Below, in pieces: positions 7,701 to 14,890 of a DNA stretch of 64,000 nt. Position 1 is the first letter of the stretch. Every line of letters begins with the position of its first letter. This DNA is from ZC4RG20 sp964553875. Lineage in GTDB: Bacteria > Pseudomonadota > Gammaproteobacteria > Steroidobacterales > Rariloculaceae. The position numbers and the translations under genes are program-made. Where the stretch lies: the NCBI GenBank assembly GCA_964553875.1, contig CAZKNH010000004.1, positions 1 to 64,000 on the forward strand, in the 5' to 3' direction. The notes under the pieces were generated by a model. It searched no databases. It was not told the origin of the DNA and worked only from the letters and a program-made list of their open reading frames with translations.

Positions 7701-8977
7701 CGCGCGTGCTCGCCGCCGTTGCTCTCATCGTCCTCGCGGGCTGCGCGACGATCGATGCGCCCGTTGCATCGCGCGGCGCGCTCGAGCGCGAGGTGCTGCT
7801 CACGGTCGCGCAGCCTGAGACGAGTGCGATCAATCTGACCGGGCCTCTCGACTCGCGCTACCTGCGAAGGCGCGGCTACGGCGCGCCGCCGCCCGACGTC
7901 GATCGGATCCTCGACCAGCTCGCGAAGGAGCACGGCATCAGGCGCAAGGACGGCTGGCCGATTCGTTCGCTCGACGTCTACTGCGAGGTCTTCGTCGTGC
8001 CGGAGGACCGCGACATCGACGCGGTTCTCGAGCGGCTGAGCGCCGATCCGCGCGTCGAGCTCGCGCAGCCGATGCAACTGTTCCGAACGCTCGGCAGCCG
8101 TTACGACGACCCGTACGCGGATCTGCTGCCGGCCGCGCGCGAGCTCGGCGTCGAGGACGCGCATACGCTCGCGACCGGTAAAGGCGTGCGGGTCGCGGTG
8201 ATCGACTCCGGCGTCGACGCGAAGCACCCGGAGCTCGAGGGTCGGGTCGGCTTCTCGCGAGACGTCGTCGATCCGCGCGGGCGCCGCAGCGCCGCCGAGG
8301 TGCACGGCACCGCCGTCGCGGGCGTCATTGCATCGGCCGCGAACAACCGGCAGGGCATCTTCGGCGTCGCGCCCGACGTCGAGATCGTCGCGCTGCGCGC
8401 GTGCTGGAGCACGCCGGCCGATCCGGCAGGCGCGCTCTGCTCGAGCTTCACGCTCGCCCAGGCCCTCGAGATCGCGATCGATGCCCGTGCGGACGTGATC
8501 AACCTGAGCCTTGCGGGTCCGGCCGACCCGCTGCTCGAGCGGCTCGTGACCGAGGCCGTGAGGCGCGGTGCCGTCGTCGTCGCGGCGGAGTCGCCGGACG
8601 CGTCCGACGGCGCGGTATTTCCCGCGTCGGCGCCGGGCGTGCTCGTCGCGCTGCCGTCGAGCGCGGCCGACCGCGCGCGGCCGTTCGGGCTGCCGGCGCC
8701 GGCGGACGAGATCCTGACGACGACGCCGGGCGGCGGCTACGCGATTTTCTCCGGCACGAGTCTCGCCGCCGCGCATCTCACGGGCGTCGTCGCGCTCTTG
8801 CGCGAGCGCTCGCCCGGCATCGAGACACTGCGTGTCGCGGAGCTCTTGCGGCAATCCGTCGTGCCGCGCGCGGACGGGATGACCGTGAACGCGTGCTATG
8901 CGGTCGAGGCGCTCGCGGACGTCCGGGTTTGCGGCGTGCCGGTCGCGGCGGCGGTTCAGCGCGAGCGGAAGCCGTAG
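7697..8977 (+). CDS. Subtilisin-like (S8) serine protease, predicted lipoprotein
   Basis: A 426-residue lipoprotein with lipobox LAGC (Cys16). A propeptide-like region spans about residues 30-130 (RILDQLAKEHG ... YCEVFVVPEDRD ... LSADPRVELAQP). The S8 catalytic domain has Asp170 in VAVIDSGVD, His203 in VHGTAVAGV and Ser354 in FSGTSLAAAH. The segment that normally reads VVAAAGN reads VVVAAESPDA here, so the usual oxyanion-hole Asn appears to be missing, which may lower or alter activity. ATG at 7697 overlaps the anti-sigma stop by four bases. The open frame further upstream is out of context. It probably acts at the periplasmic face and is a natural partner of the anti-sigma factor encoded just before it. 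Confidence 0.88.
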   Translation: MTRVLAAVALIVLAGCATIDAPVASRGALEREVLLTVAQPETSAINLTGPLDSRYLRRRGYGAPPPDVDRILDQLAKEHGIRRKDGWPIRSLDVYCEVFVVPEDRDIDAVLERLSADPRVELAQPMQLFRTLGSRYDDPYADLLPAARELGVEDAHTLATGKGVRVAVIDSGVDAKHPELEGRVGFSRDVVDPRGRRSAAEVHGTAVAGVIASAANNRQGIFGVAPDVEIVALRACWSTPADPAGALCSSFTLAQALEIAIDARADVINLSLAGPADPLLERLVTEAVRRGAVVVAAESPDASDGAVFPASAPGVLVALPSSAADRARPFGLPAPADEILTTTPGGGYAIFSGTSLAAAHLTGVVALLRERSPGIETLRVAELLRQSVVPRADGMTVNACYAVEALADVRVCGVPVAAAVQRERKP

Positions 8978-9711
8978 GATGCGCTGACGACCCAGGCGTC
9001 CGCCGCCGTCGTCGCGACGGCGTTCGACAGGTAACGGCTGCCGTCGTGGTAGCGCAGATCGATACCGAGCCGCCGCGCGAACGTCTTCGACAGCCCGACG
9101 TTCCAGTGCGTGTACTCGAGCTGCGGCGAGGACGACGTGACGCGCCCGAGCGTCGCGCCGAGCTCGAGGCCGTGAGGTAACGGGAGCGCGGTGCCGACCT
9201 CGCTGTAGAACGCCGACGCGCCGCGCCCGAAGAGATCGTCGATATACGCGGCCGTCACGAAGATGCGATCCCTGAACCCGGCCGTCGCGGACAGCTCGTT
9301 GTAATCGTAGTCGTACGCGAGACCGGGATACGTGTAGCGGACGGCGGTCGCCGCCCATGACCAGCGCGAGATCCGCTTGCTGATGCCGAGGTAGTAGCCG
9401 ACCTTGAAGCGCGTCGACGACGAGTGCGCCGGATGCGCATAGTCGATCCGCGCGGCCCAGGTGCCAGCGAAGAGGCCGTTGGCGTGCTGATAGTCCGCGC
9501 CGAGCTGCAGCGACGGGCCGCCGCTGCTTTCGCTCAAGCCCCGATGGCGGTAGTCGCTTGCGACGGTGACGTATCCGCTGACGATAGGCTCCGGCACCTG
9601 CGCGGAGAGCGGCGTCGTCAGCACGCAAAGCGCGGCCGCGACGACGACGCGGGCGGGACCCGAGCGGCACGGGGCGCGGCGCTGCACGTCGAGGCGCTTC
9701 GGCTCGGGCAT
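8956..9711 (-). CDS. TorF-family putative outer-membrane porin
   Basis: A 251-residue exported protein with a signal peptide ending in PLSAQ (about residue 38). The mature N-terminus, VSGYVTVASDYRHRGLSESSGGPSLQ, is the hallmark of the TIGR02001/Gcw_chp family, also called TorF family putative porin. The rest is beta-strand-rich and ends SYGFRSR. Family members are outer-membrane barrels of uncertain substrate. The gene converges with the S8 protease gene and their 3' ends overlap by 22 bases (8956-8977). It is separated from pgl by 22 bases, but is probably the last gene read from the same direction rather than functionally tied to it. Confidence 0.8.
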   Translation of the reverse strand: MPEPKRLDVQRRAPCRSGPARVVVAAALCVLTTPLSAQVPEPIVSGYVTVASDYRHRGLSESSGGPSLQLGADYQHANGLFAGTWAARIDYAHPAHSSSTRFKVGYYLGISKRISRWSWAATAVRYTYPGLAYDYDYNELSATAGFRDRIFVTAAYIDDLFGRGASAFYSEVGTALPLPHGLELGATLGRVTSSSPQLEYTHWNVGLSKTFARRLGIDLRYHDGSRYLSNAVATTAADAWVVSASYGFRSR

Positions 9712-9733
9712 GGCGAGTCCGTTCGGTTCGTGT

Positions 9734-10468
9734 TCAGAGCGAGCGTACGTCGGATCGAAGATCCGATCGTATGTCCGATCCCGCCGCGTCGTCGAGCCAC
9801 ACGTCGGCTCCTGTCGCGGGCACGACCGCGCTCGCGGGGATCTCCGGGTCGAGCCGGGCGAGGCGCGCGACCGCGTCGCGTTTGTGCGCGCCGGTGACGA
9901 GGAATACGACCTCGCGCGAAGCCTTGAGACGCCGCGCGCTCAGGCTGACCCTTTCGGGCGGCGGCTTCGGCGACCCGTGCACCGGGATCGCATCGGGCGC
10001 GTCCTTGGCGAGCCCTTCGCGCCGGCCCGGGAACAGGCTCGCCGTATGCCCGTCCTCGCCGAGACCGAGCAGCGTCGTGTCGAACGGGCCGACGCCTTCG
10101 AGCACTCGGGAATATTGGGCCGCGGCCCGCTCGGGGCCGAGCTCTCCGGGGATCGCGTGAACGTTCTCCGGCGGGATCGGCACGTGGTCGAGCCACTCGG
10201 CGCGCGCCATCGCGTCGATCCGCTCGCGATCGCCCGCCGGCACGCAGCGCTCGTCGCCGAAGTAGACGTGCCAGGCCGACCAGTCCATGTCGATCGCCGC
10301 GAGCCGCCGATACAGGAGGCGCGGTGTCTCGCCGCCCGTCAGCACGATCAGATAACGGCCGCGCTTCATCAGACACTCCTCGGCGCGGATCGCGAGCGCG
10401 GCGGCGAGGCCCTCGGCGAGCCGTTCAGGGTCGGGGTAGAGGTGCCAGCGCAGCGCAGGGGACGTCAT
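9734..10468 (-). CDS. pgl: 6-phosphogluconolactonase
   Basis: Cytosolic enzyme hydrolysing 6-phosphogluconolactone to 6-phosphogluconate, the second step of the oxidative pentose-phosphate pathway. The 244-residue protein has the NagB/RpiA/DevB-type motifs VLTGGETPRLLYRRLA (about residues 45-60), YFGDERCVP and LLGLGEDGHTASLFPG. The start ATG at 10468 overlaps the zwf TGA (ATGA), and it is the third gene after gnd and zwf. The last 15 residues (DIRSDLRSDVRSL) are a short tandem repeat beyond the conserved fold, encoded by repeated GATC-containing DNA around 9737-9780. This tail looks non-essential and probably arose by local duplication. Confidence 0.92.
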   Translation of the reverse strand: MTSPALRWHLYPDPERLAEGLAAALAIRAEECLMKRGRYLIVLTGGETPRLLYRRLAAIDMDWSAWHVYFGDERCVPAGDRERIDAMARAEWLDHVPIPPENVHAIPGELGPERAAAQYSRVLEGVGPFDTTLLGLGEDGHTASLFPGRREGLAKDAPDAIPVHGSPKPPPERVSLSARRLKASREVVFLVTGAHKRDAVARLARLDPEIPASAVVPATGADVWLDDAAGSDIRSDLRSDVRSL

Positions 10469-11940
10469 CCGGGTCTCCGCCAGGCCTGATGCGGCCGCTC
10501 GAACAGTGCGTTCGCTTCGGCGGGTCCCCACGTGCCGGCCGCGTACTCGGCGAGCGGCGCGTCCGGCATCCGCCAGCGCTCGAGCACCGGCTCGACGACG
10601 CGCCACGCGGTCTCGACCTCGTCGAAGCGGATGAAGAGCGTTCTGTCGCCTTTGATCACGTCGAGCAGGAGCGTCGCGTACGGCCCCAGCCGGCGCTCGT
10701 GCGCATCGCGCGGCCGCGTGTCGAAATGCATCGTGCGCGGCGTCATCTCGAAGCCCGGCGCTCGGGTCACGAGCTCGAAGCCGAGCGTATCCTCGGGCTC
10801 GAGGCCGAGCATCAGCCAGTTCGGTGCAGGCTCGGCGCAAGGCGTGGAGCGAAAGAGCTGCACCGGCGCATCGCGGAAGCGGATCGCGACCTGCGACACG
10901 TCGGCCGCGAGCCGCTTGCCGGTCTCGAGATAGAACGGGACGCCGCGCCAGCGCCAGTTGTCGACGAAGAGCTTCATCGCGACATACGTTTCGGTCGTCG
11001 AGCCGCGCGGCACGCCGTCTTCGTCGAGGTAGCCCGGCACCCGGTCGCCGTCGATCTCACCCGCGGTGTAGCGCGCGCGGAGGGCATGCGCATCGACGGA
11101 CTCGACCGTGAGCGGCCGGATCGAGCGCAGGACTTTTTCCTTCTCCGTGCGCAAGTCGTCCGCGCGGAGCGTTGCGGGCGGCTCCATGCCGACGACAGCG
11201 AGCACCTGCAGCAGATGGTTCTGGACCATGTCGCGCAGTGTGCCGGCGCGGTCGAAATAGCCCGCCCGGCCGCCAATGCCGAGCGTCTCGGCGAACGTGA
11301 TCTGCACGTGGTCGATGTGATGCCGGTTCCAAAGCGGCTCGATCACTGCGTTTGCGAAGCGGAACACGAGCAGGTTCTGCACGGTTTCCTTGCCAAGGAA
11401 GTGATCGATTCGGTAGATCCGTTCCTCGGCGAAGTAACGGTGGAGCGCGTCGTTCAACGCGCGTGCGCTCGCGAGGTCGTGGCCGAACGGCTTCTCGACG
11501 ACGATGCGGTTGCCGCTCTTCCCTCGGGTCAGGCCCGCATCGTCGAGCCTGCTCACGATCAGCGCGAAGTCGTCGGGCGGCACGGCGAGGTAGAACGCGA
11601 CGTTCTCGCAGCCGTCCGAGCTCGAGTCACGCAGCGTGCGCGCGAGCCGCGCGTAGGTCTCCGGGTCGCCGTGCTCGCCGCGCACGAATCGGAAGCGTCT
11701 CGCGAAGCGCTCGAACGAGTCGGGGTCGGCGTCTGCGCGCCGCTCCGACAGCTCGTTGCGGAGATACTTGCGGAACGCGTCGTCGTCCCATTCGCGGCGT
11801 CCGACGCCGACGAAGTAGAGCGCCTCGTCGAGCAATCCGCGGCAGTCGAGGTCGTACAGCGACGGCAAGAGCTTCCGCCGCGAGAGGTCGCCCGTCACGC
11901 CGAAGATCACGAAGCGGCACGGCGGATCCTGCGCGCTCAT
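10465..11940 (-). CDS. zwf: Glucose-6-phosphate 1-dehydrogenase
   Basis: NADP-linked oxidation of glucose-6-phosphate to 6-phosphogluconolactone, the entry step of the oxidative pentose-phosphate and Entner-Doudoroff routes. At 491 residues it has normal family length. The N-terminal Rossmann motif is FGVTGDLSRRKLLPSLY (residues 13-29). EKPFGHDLASA and the active-site RIDHFLGKE (substrate-binding and catalytic His/Lys) are intact, as is WNRHHIDHVQI. ATG at 11940 overlaps the gnd stop (ATGA), and its own stop overlaps the pgl start, so the three genes are coupled. Confidence 0.95.
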   Translation of the reverse strand: MSAQDPPCRFVIFGVTGDLSRRKLLPSLYDLDCRGLLDEALYFVGVGRREWDDDAFRKYLRNELSERRADADPDSFERFARRFRFVRGEHGDPETYARLARTLRDSSSDGCENVAFYLAVPPDDFALIVSRLDDAGLTRGKSGNRIVVEKPFGHDLASARALNDALHRYFAEERIYRIDHFLGKETVQNLLVFRFANAVIEPLWNRHHIDHVQITFAETLGIGGRAGYFDRAGTLRDMVQNHLLQVLAVVGMEPPATLRADDLRTEKEKVLRSIRPLTVESVDAHALRARYTAGEIDGDRVPGYLDEDGVPRGSTTETYVAMKLFVDNWRWRGVPFYLETGKRLAADVSQVAIRFRDAPVQLFRSTPCAEPAPNWLMLGLEPEDTLGFELVTRAPGFEMTPRTMHFDTRPRDAHERRLGPYATLLLDVIKGDRTLFIRFDEVETAWRVVEPVLERWRMPDAPLAEYAAGTWGPAEANALFERPHQAWRRPG

Positions 11941-12854
11941 GTGACGTCCTCGCCGCGGACGGCGTGTCCGCCGAAGCGGTTCCTGAGCATGGCGAGAAGC
12001 TTCGAGCCGAAGTCGAGCCCGCCCTGGCTCGCGAAACGCATCATCAGCGCGGTGCTGATGACCGGCGCCGGCACGCCGCGCTCGATCGACTCGATCGCCG
12101 CCCAGCGGCCCTCGCCCGAATCGGCTACGTACGGTGCGGCGCGCTCGAGTCCCGCGTGGTCGCGTAGCACGTCGGCCGCGAGATCGAGCAGCCAGCTCCG
12201 GACGACACTGCCGTGGCGCCACATCTCGGCGATCGCCGCCAGATCGAGGTCGAAATCCGTCCGCGACGCGAGCAGCGCGAAGCCTTCGGCGTACGCCTGC
12301 ATCATTCCGTACTCGATGCCGTTGTGGACCATCTTCACGAAATGCCCGCTGCCCGTGGCGCCGCAGCGGAGCCAGCCTCGGTCCGGGGCCGGCGCGAGCG
12401 CGCGGAGCGCGGGCTCGATCGCGTCGATCGCGGCCTTGGGTCCGCCGACCATCAGCGCATAGCCTTCGTCGAGGCCCCAGATGCCGCCCGACACGCCGGC
12501 GTCGACGAACGCGATGTTCCGCTCGCCGAGATACGCGCCGTGCGCGATCGAGTCGCGGTAGTGCGAGTTCGCGCCGTCGACGACGATGTCGCCGGCCTCG
12601 AGCCGGTCGCGGAGCGCGACGACGTGCTCGTGCGTCACGCTTCCTGCCGGGAGCATCAGCCAGACGATTCGCGGAGCAGGCAGGGCGTCGACGAGCGCGT
12701 CGAGCGATTCGGCCGGGATCAGCCCGCACTCGCGCGCGAGCGCCTCGACGACGTCACGGTTACGGTTGAGGCCGACCACCTCGATCGACGCGCGCCGCAG
12801 GCGACGCGCCATATTGCCGCCCATGCGGCCGAGCCCGATGAGTCCCAAACGCAC
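11937..12854 (-). CDS. gnd: 6-phosphogluconate dehydrogenase, decarboxylating (short form)
   Basis: Oxidative decarboxylation of 6-phosphogluconate to ribulose-5-phosphate. The product is about 305 residues, the length of the short YqeC/GndA-type enzyme rather than the 470-residue form. It opens with the nucleotide-binding motif LGLIGLGRMGGNMARRL. VDAGVSGGIWGLDEGYALMVGG and the catalytic segment GHFVKMVHNGIEYGMMQAYAEG are present. I prefer GTG at 12854 because GGAGG sits five bases upstream and translation then starts at the Rossmann strand. An in-frame start at 12893 would add 13 residues. First gene of gnd-zwf-pgl; it starts 61 bases after the stop of the FtsX-type permease gene, so read-through from that unit is possible. 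Confidence 0.9.
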   Translation of the reverse strand: MRLGLIGLGRMGGNMARRLRRASIEVVGLNRNRDVVEALARECGLIPAESLDALVDALPAPRIVWLMLPAGSVTHEHVVALRDRLEAGDIVVDGANSHYRDSIAHGAYLGERNIAFVDAGVSGGIWGLDEGYALMVGGPKAAIDAIEPALRALAPAPDRGWLRCGATGSGHFVKMVHNGIEYGMMQAYAEGFALLASRTDFDLDLAAIAEMWRHGSVVRSWLLDLAADVLRDHAGLERAAPYVADSGEGRWAAIESIERGVPAPVISTALMMRFASQGGLDFGSKLLAMLRNRFGGHAVRGEDVT

Positions 12855-12915
12855 GCTCGCCTCCGGTTCGACGCGGATGCCGACTCGAGGCAAGGAGCGT
12901 GCCAGTGTCGCGGGA

Positions 12916-14142
12916 TCAGCGGAGTCCGAGTGACGGCTCGAGCTGCGCGACGCGCCGCCCGCCGGCCGCGGCCGCGATCGACGACGCGACGAGCGTGAGG
13001 AGCAGCGCGAGCGCGAGGTGCGGCGCGCGTATCCGGCAGACCGGCTCGCCGCCGCCGATGCTGTCCGCGAAGAGCCCGTTCAGGATGCCTTGCACGATGA
13101 AGTACGCGACGCACGCGAGGAGCCAGGCGAGCACGGCCGTGAACGCGGCCTGCAGGATCGGGAACCAAACGATGTCGCGGGTGCGGAAGCCCGTGAGCCT
13201 GAGCACGCTGAACTCGCGCCGCTTGCGGTCGACGTTCGCCCAGACGCTGGTCGCGAACGACAGGCAGTAGCCCGCGATCGCCATCGTCGCGATGATCCAG
13301 TACACGATGCCGAGATTGCGGTCGAGCGTCTGCACGAGCGAGATGTCCGCGATGCTCGTTCGCACGTCGACGTTCTGCGCGAGCATCTCCGCACGCAACG
13401 TCGCGACGTCGTCGAGCCCGCGCGCGTACATCCGAAAGCCCGCGAACGCACGATCCGCGGGCCGGGGCGCCGTGCCTTCCCAGTCGAGGTCGGGGACCGC
13501 GCGTCCGTCGAGAAAATCCTCGATCGCGACGAGGAGCTCCGTCGAGACGAACACGCCGTCGCGGCCGAACGCCGCCGGCGGCGTGACGCCGGCGACGTCG
13601 AGCGGCAAGAGCTTCGTCTCGACCTCGCCCTGCCGCGTGCGCGAGACGATGCCTTCGACCCGCGTGCCGGCGCCGGCGCCGAGCCGCTCCGCGACGCTCG
13701 TCGAAAGGAGCACCTGGCCGTAGCCCTTCGGCGGCTCGAGCCCTTCGCCGAGCACGGGGTCGCCCGGGCCGGACGGGATCAGCTCGACGTCGACGATGCG
13801 GCCGACCGCGCTGTCCGGCACGCGCAGGCGGATCGACGCGGCGAGCGAGCGCGTCCTCGGCACGACGAACGCGACGTCGTCGCGCGCGCGCATCGTGTCG
13901 AACCACTCGGGCGTGTAGCGGCCGCTCGTGACCGGTGCGATCTCGCGGTAGCGCGGGTTCTCGATCAGCGGATCGAGCAGGTTCGTGATGATGCCGTAGC
14001 GCAGACCGAACAGGACGAGCAGCGGGATCAGCACGGCCGCGAGCGCGAGCACGGAGCAGCCGGACAGCACCCACTCGTGACGATAGTCGTCGAGCGCGAG
14101 CCGGGCGACGAGCCGCATCCTGCCGTTCGATCGTGCGGCCAT
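12916..14142 (-). CDS. FtsX/MacB-type ABC transporter permease
   Basis: A 408-residue membrane protein with the FtsX-family layout: one N-terminal transmembrane helix (about residues 27-50), a large extracytoplasmic domain (about 60-270), then three C-terminal helices around IVYWIIATMAIAGYCLSF, IVWFPILQAAFTAVLAWLL and LALALLLTLVASSIAAAAG. NVDRKRREFSVLRLTGFRTRDI is the typical coupling segment of this family. FtsX/MacB proteins usually transmit force or signals across the membrane rather than carry solutes through a channel. The gene starts one base after the ATPase stop. With the upstream vWA and Sel1-like genes it resembles TagS of type VI secretion signalling modules, but no secretion genes are nearby. 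Confidence 0.85.
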   Translation of the reverse strand: MAARSNGRMRLVARLALDDYRHEWVLSGCSVLALAAVLIPLLVLFGLRYGIITNLLDPLIENPRYREIAPVTSGRYTPEWFDTMRARDDVAFVVPRTRSLAASIRLRVPDSAVGRIVDVELIPSGPGDPVLGEGLEPPKGYGQVLLSTSVAERLGAGAGTRVEGIVSRTRQGEVETKLLPLDVAGVTPPAAFGRDGVFVSTELLVAIEDFLDGRAVPDLDWEGTAPRPADRAFAGFRMYARGLDDVATLRAEMLAQNVDVRTSIADISLVQTLDRNLGIVYWIIATMAIAGYCLSFATSVWANVDRKRREFSVLRLTGFRTRDIVWFPILQAAFTAVLAWLLACVAYFIVQGILNGLFADSIGGGEPVCRIRAPHLALALLLTLVASSIAAAAGGRRVAQLEPSLGLR

Positions 14143-14143
14143 C

Positions 14144-14890
14144 TCAAGCTGCGGTCGCTTCGACGGAGCACACGCTGACGGTCATCGACTCCTCGTCCGC
14201 CTCTTCGATCTCGTGGGAGATCAGCGTGAAGCCGGCGTCGCGGACGAGATCCTGCGCGTGACTCGCCACGATCAGTGTGACGTGGAGCTCGTCCGCGAGC
14301 TTCGCGAGGAGCGCGGTGATCCGCTCGGCGTTCAACGGATCGATCGCCGCGGTCGGCTCGTCCGCGATCACGACCGGCGGCTCGTGCGCGAGCGCCCGCG
14401 CGATCGCCGCGCGCTGCCGCTGTCCGACCGACAACGCCGCGGGCAGCTTGTCGAGCTGCTGCCGGATGTTGAGCCGCGCCGCGAGATCGTCAGCGACGCC
14501 GGCAACGGGGAGATCGAGGAGCCGCCGCGGCAGCTCGATGTTGCGGCGGACGGTCAGATAGGGCAGGAGCCCGCCGTGCTGGAGCACGTAGCCGATGTAG
14601 CGGCTCCGCCAACGGCTCATCCCGTCGGAATCGCCGGTGCGCCACGCGTTGTCGATGTCGATCGTCTCGCCGGGCCGCGGCGTGAACAGGAAGCGGCCGG
14701 CGCTCGTCGGCTTCAGGATCATCGCGAGCAGCTCGAGCAGCGTGCTCTTGCCGGAGCCGCTCTCACCGATCAGCGCGATCTTCGCGCCGCGGGGCACGTC
14801 GAGCCGCGGGACGCGCAGGCGAAACTCGATGCCTCCGGCGCTGTATGTCTTCGTGACGTCTCGCAGCGCGAAGACGGCGTCGGCGGTCAG
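14144..14890 (-). CDS. ABC transporter ATP-binding protein (probable CTG start)
   Basis: A LolD/MacB/TagT-type ATPase of about 248 residues: Walker A GESGSGKST (residues 42-50), Q-loop GYVLQHGGLLPYL, signature LSVGQRQRAAIARALAHEP, Walker B VVIADEPTA and switch His in VASHAQDL. There is no ATG, GTG or TTG at a sensible position before the domain. The best start is CTG at 14890, which overlaps the vWA stop as CTGA and has GGAGG seven bases upstream. An in-frame GTG exists, but it lies well inside the vWA gene. The product pairs with the FtsX-type permease directly downstream. Confidence 0.85.
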   Translation of the reverse strand: MTADAVFALRDVTKTYSAGGIEFRLRVPRLDVPRGAKIALIGESGSGKSTLLELLAMILKPTSAGRFLFTPRPGETIDIDNAWRTGDSDGMSRWRSRYIGYVLQHGGLLPYLTVRRNIELPRRLLDLPVAGVADDLAARLNIRQQLDKLPAALSVGQRQRAAIARALAHEPPVVIADEPTAAIDPLNAERITALLAKLADELHVTLIVASHAQDLVRDAGFTLISHEIEEADEESMTVSVCSVEATAA

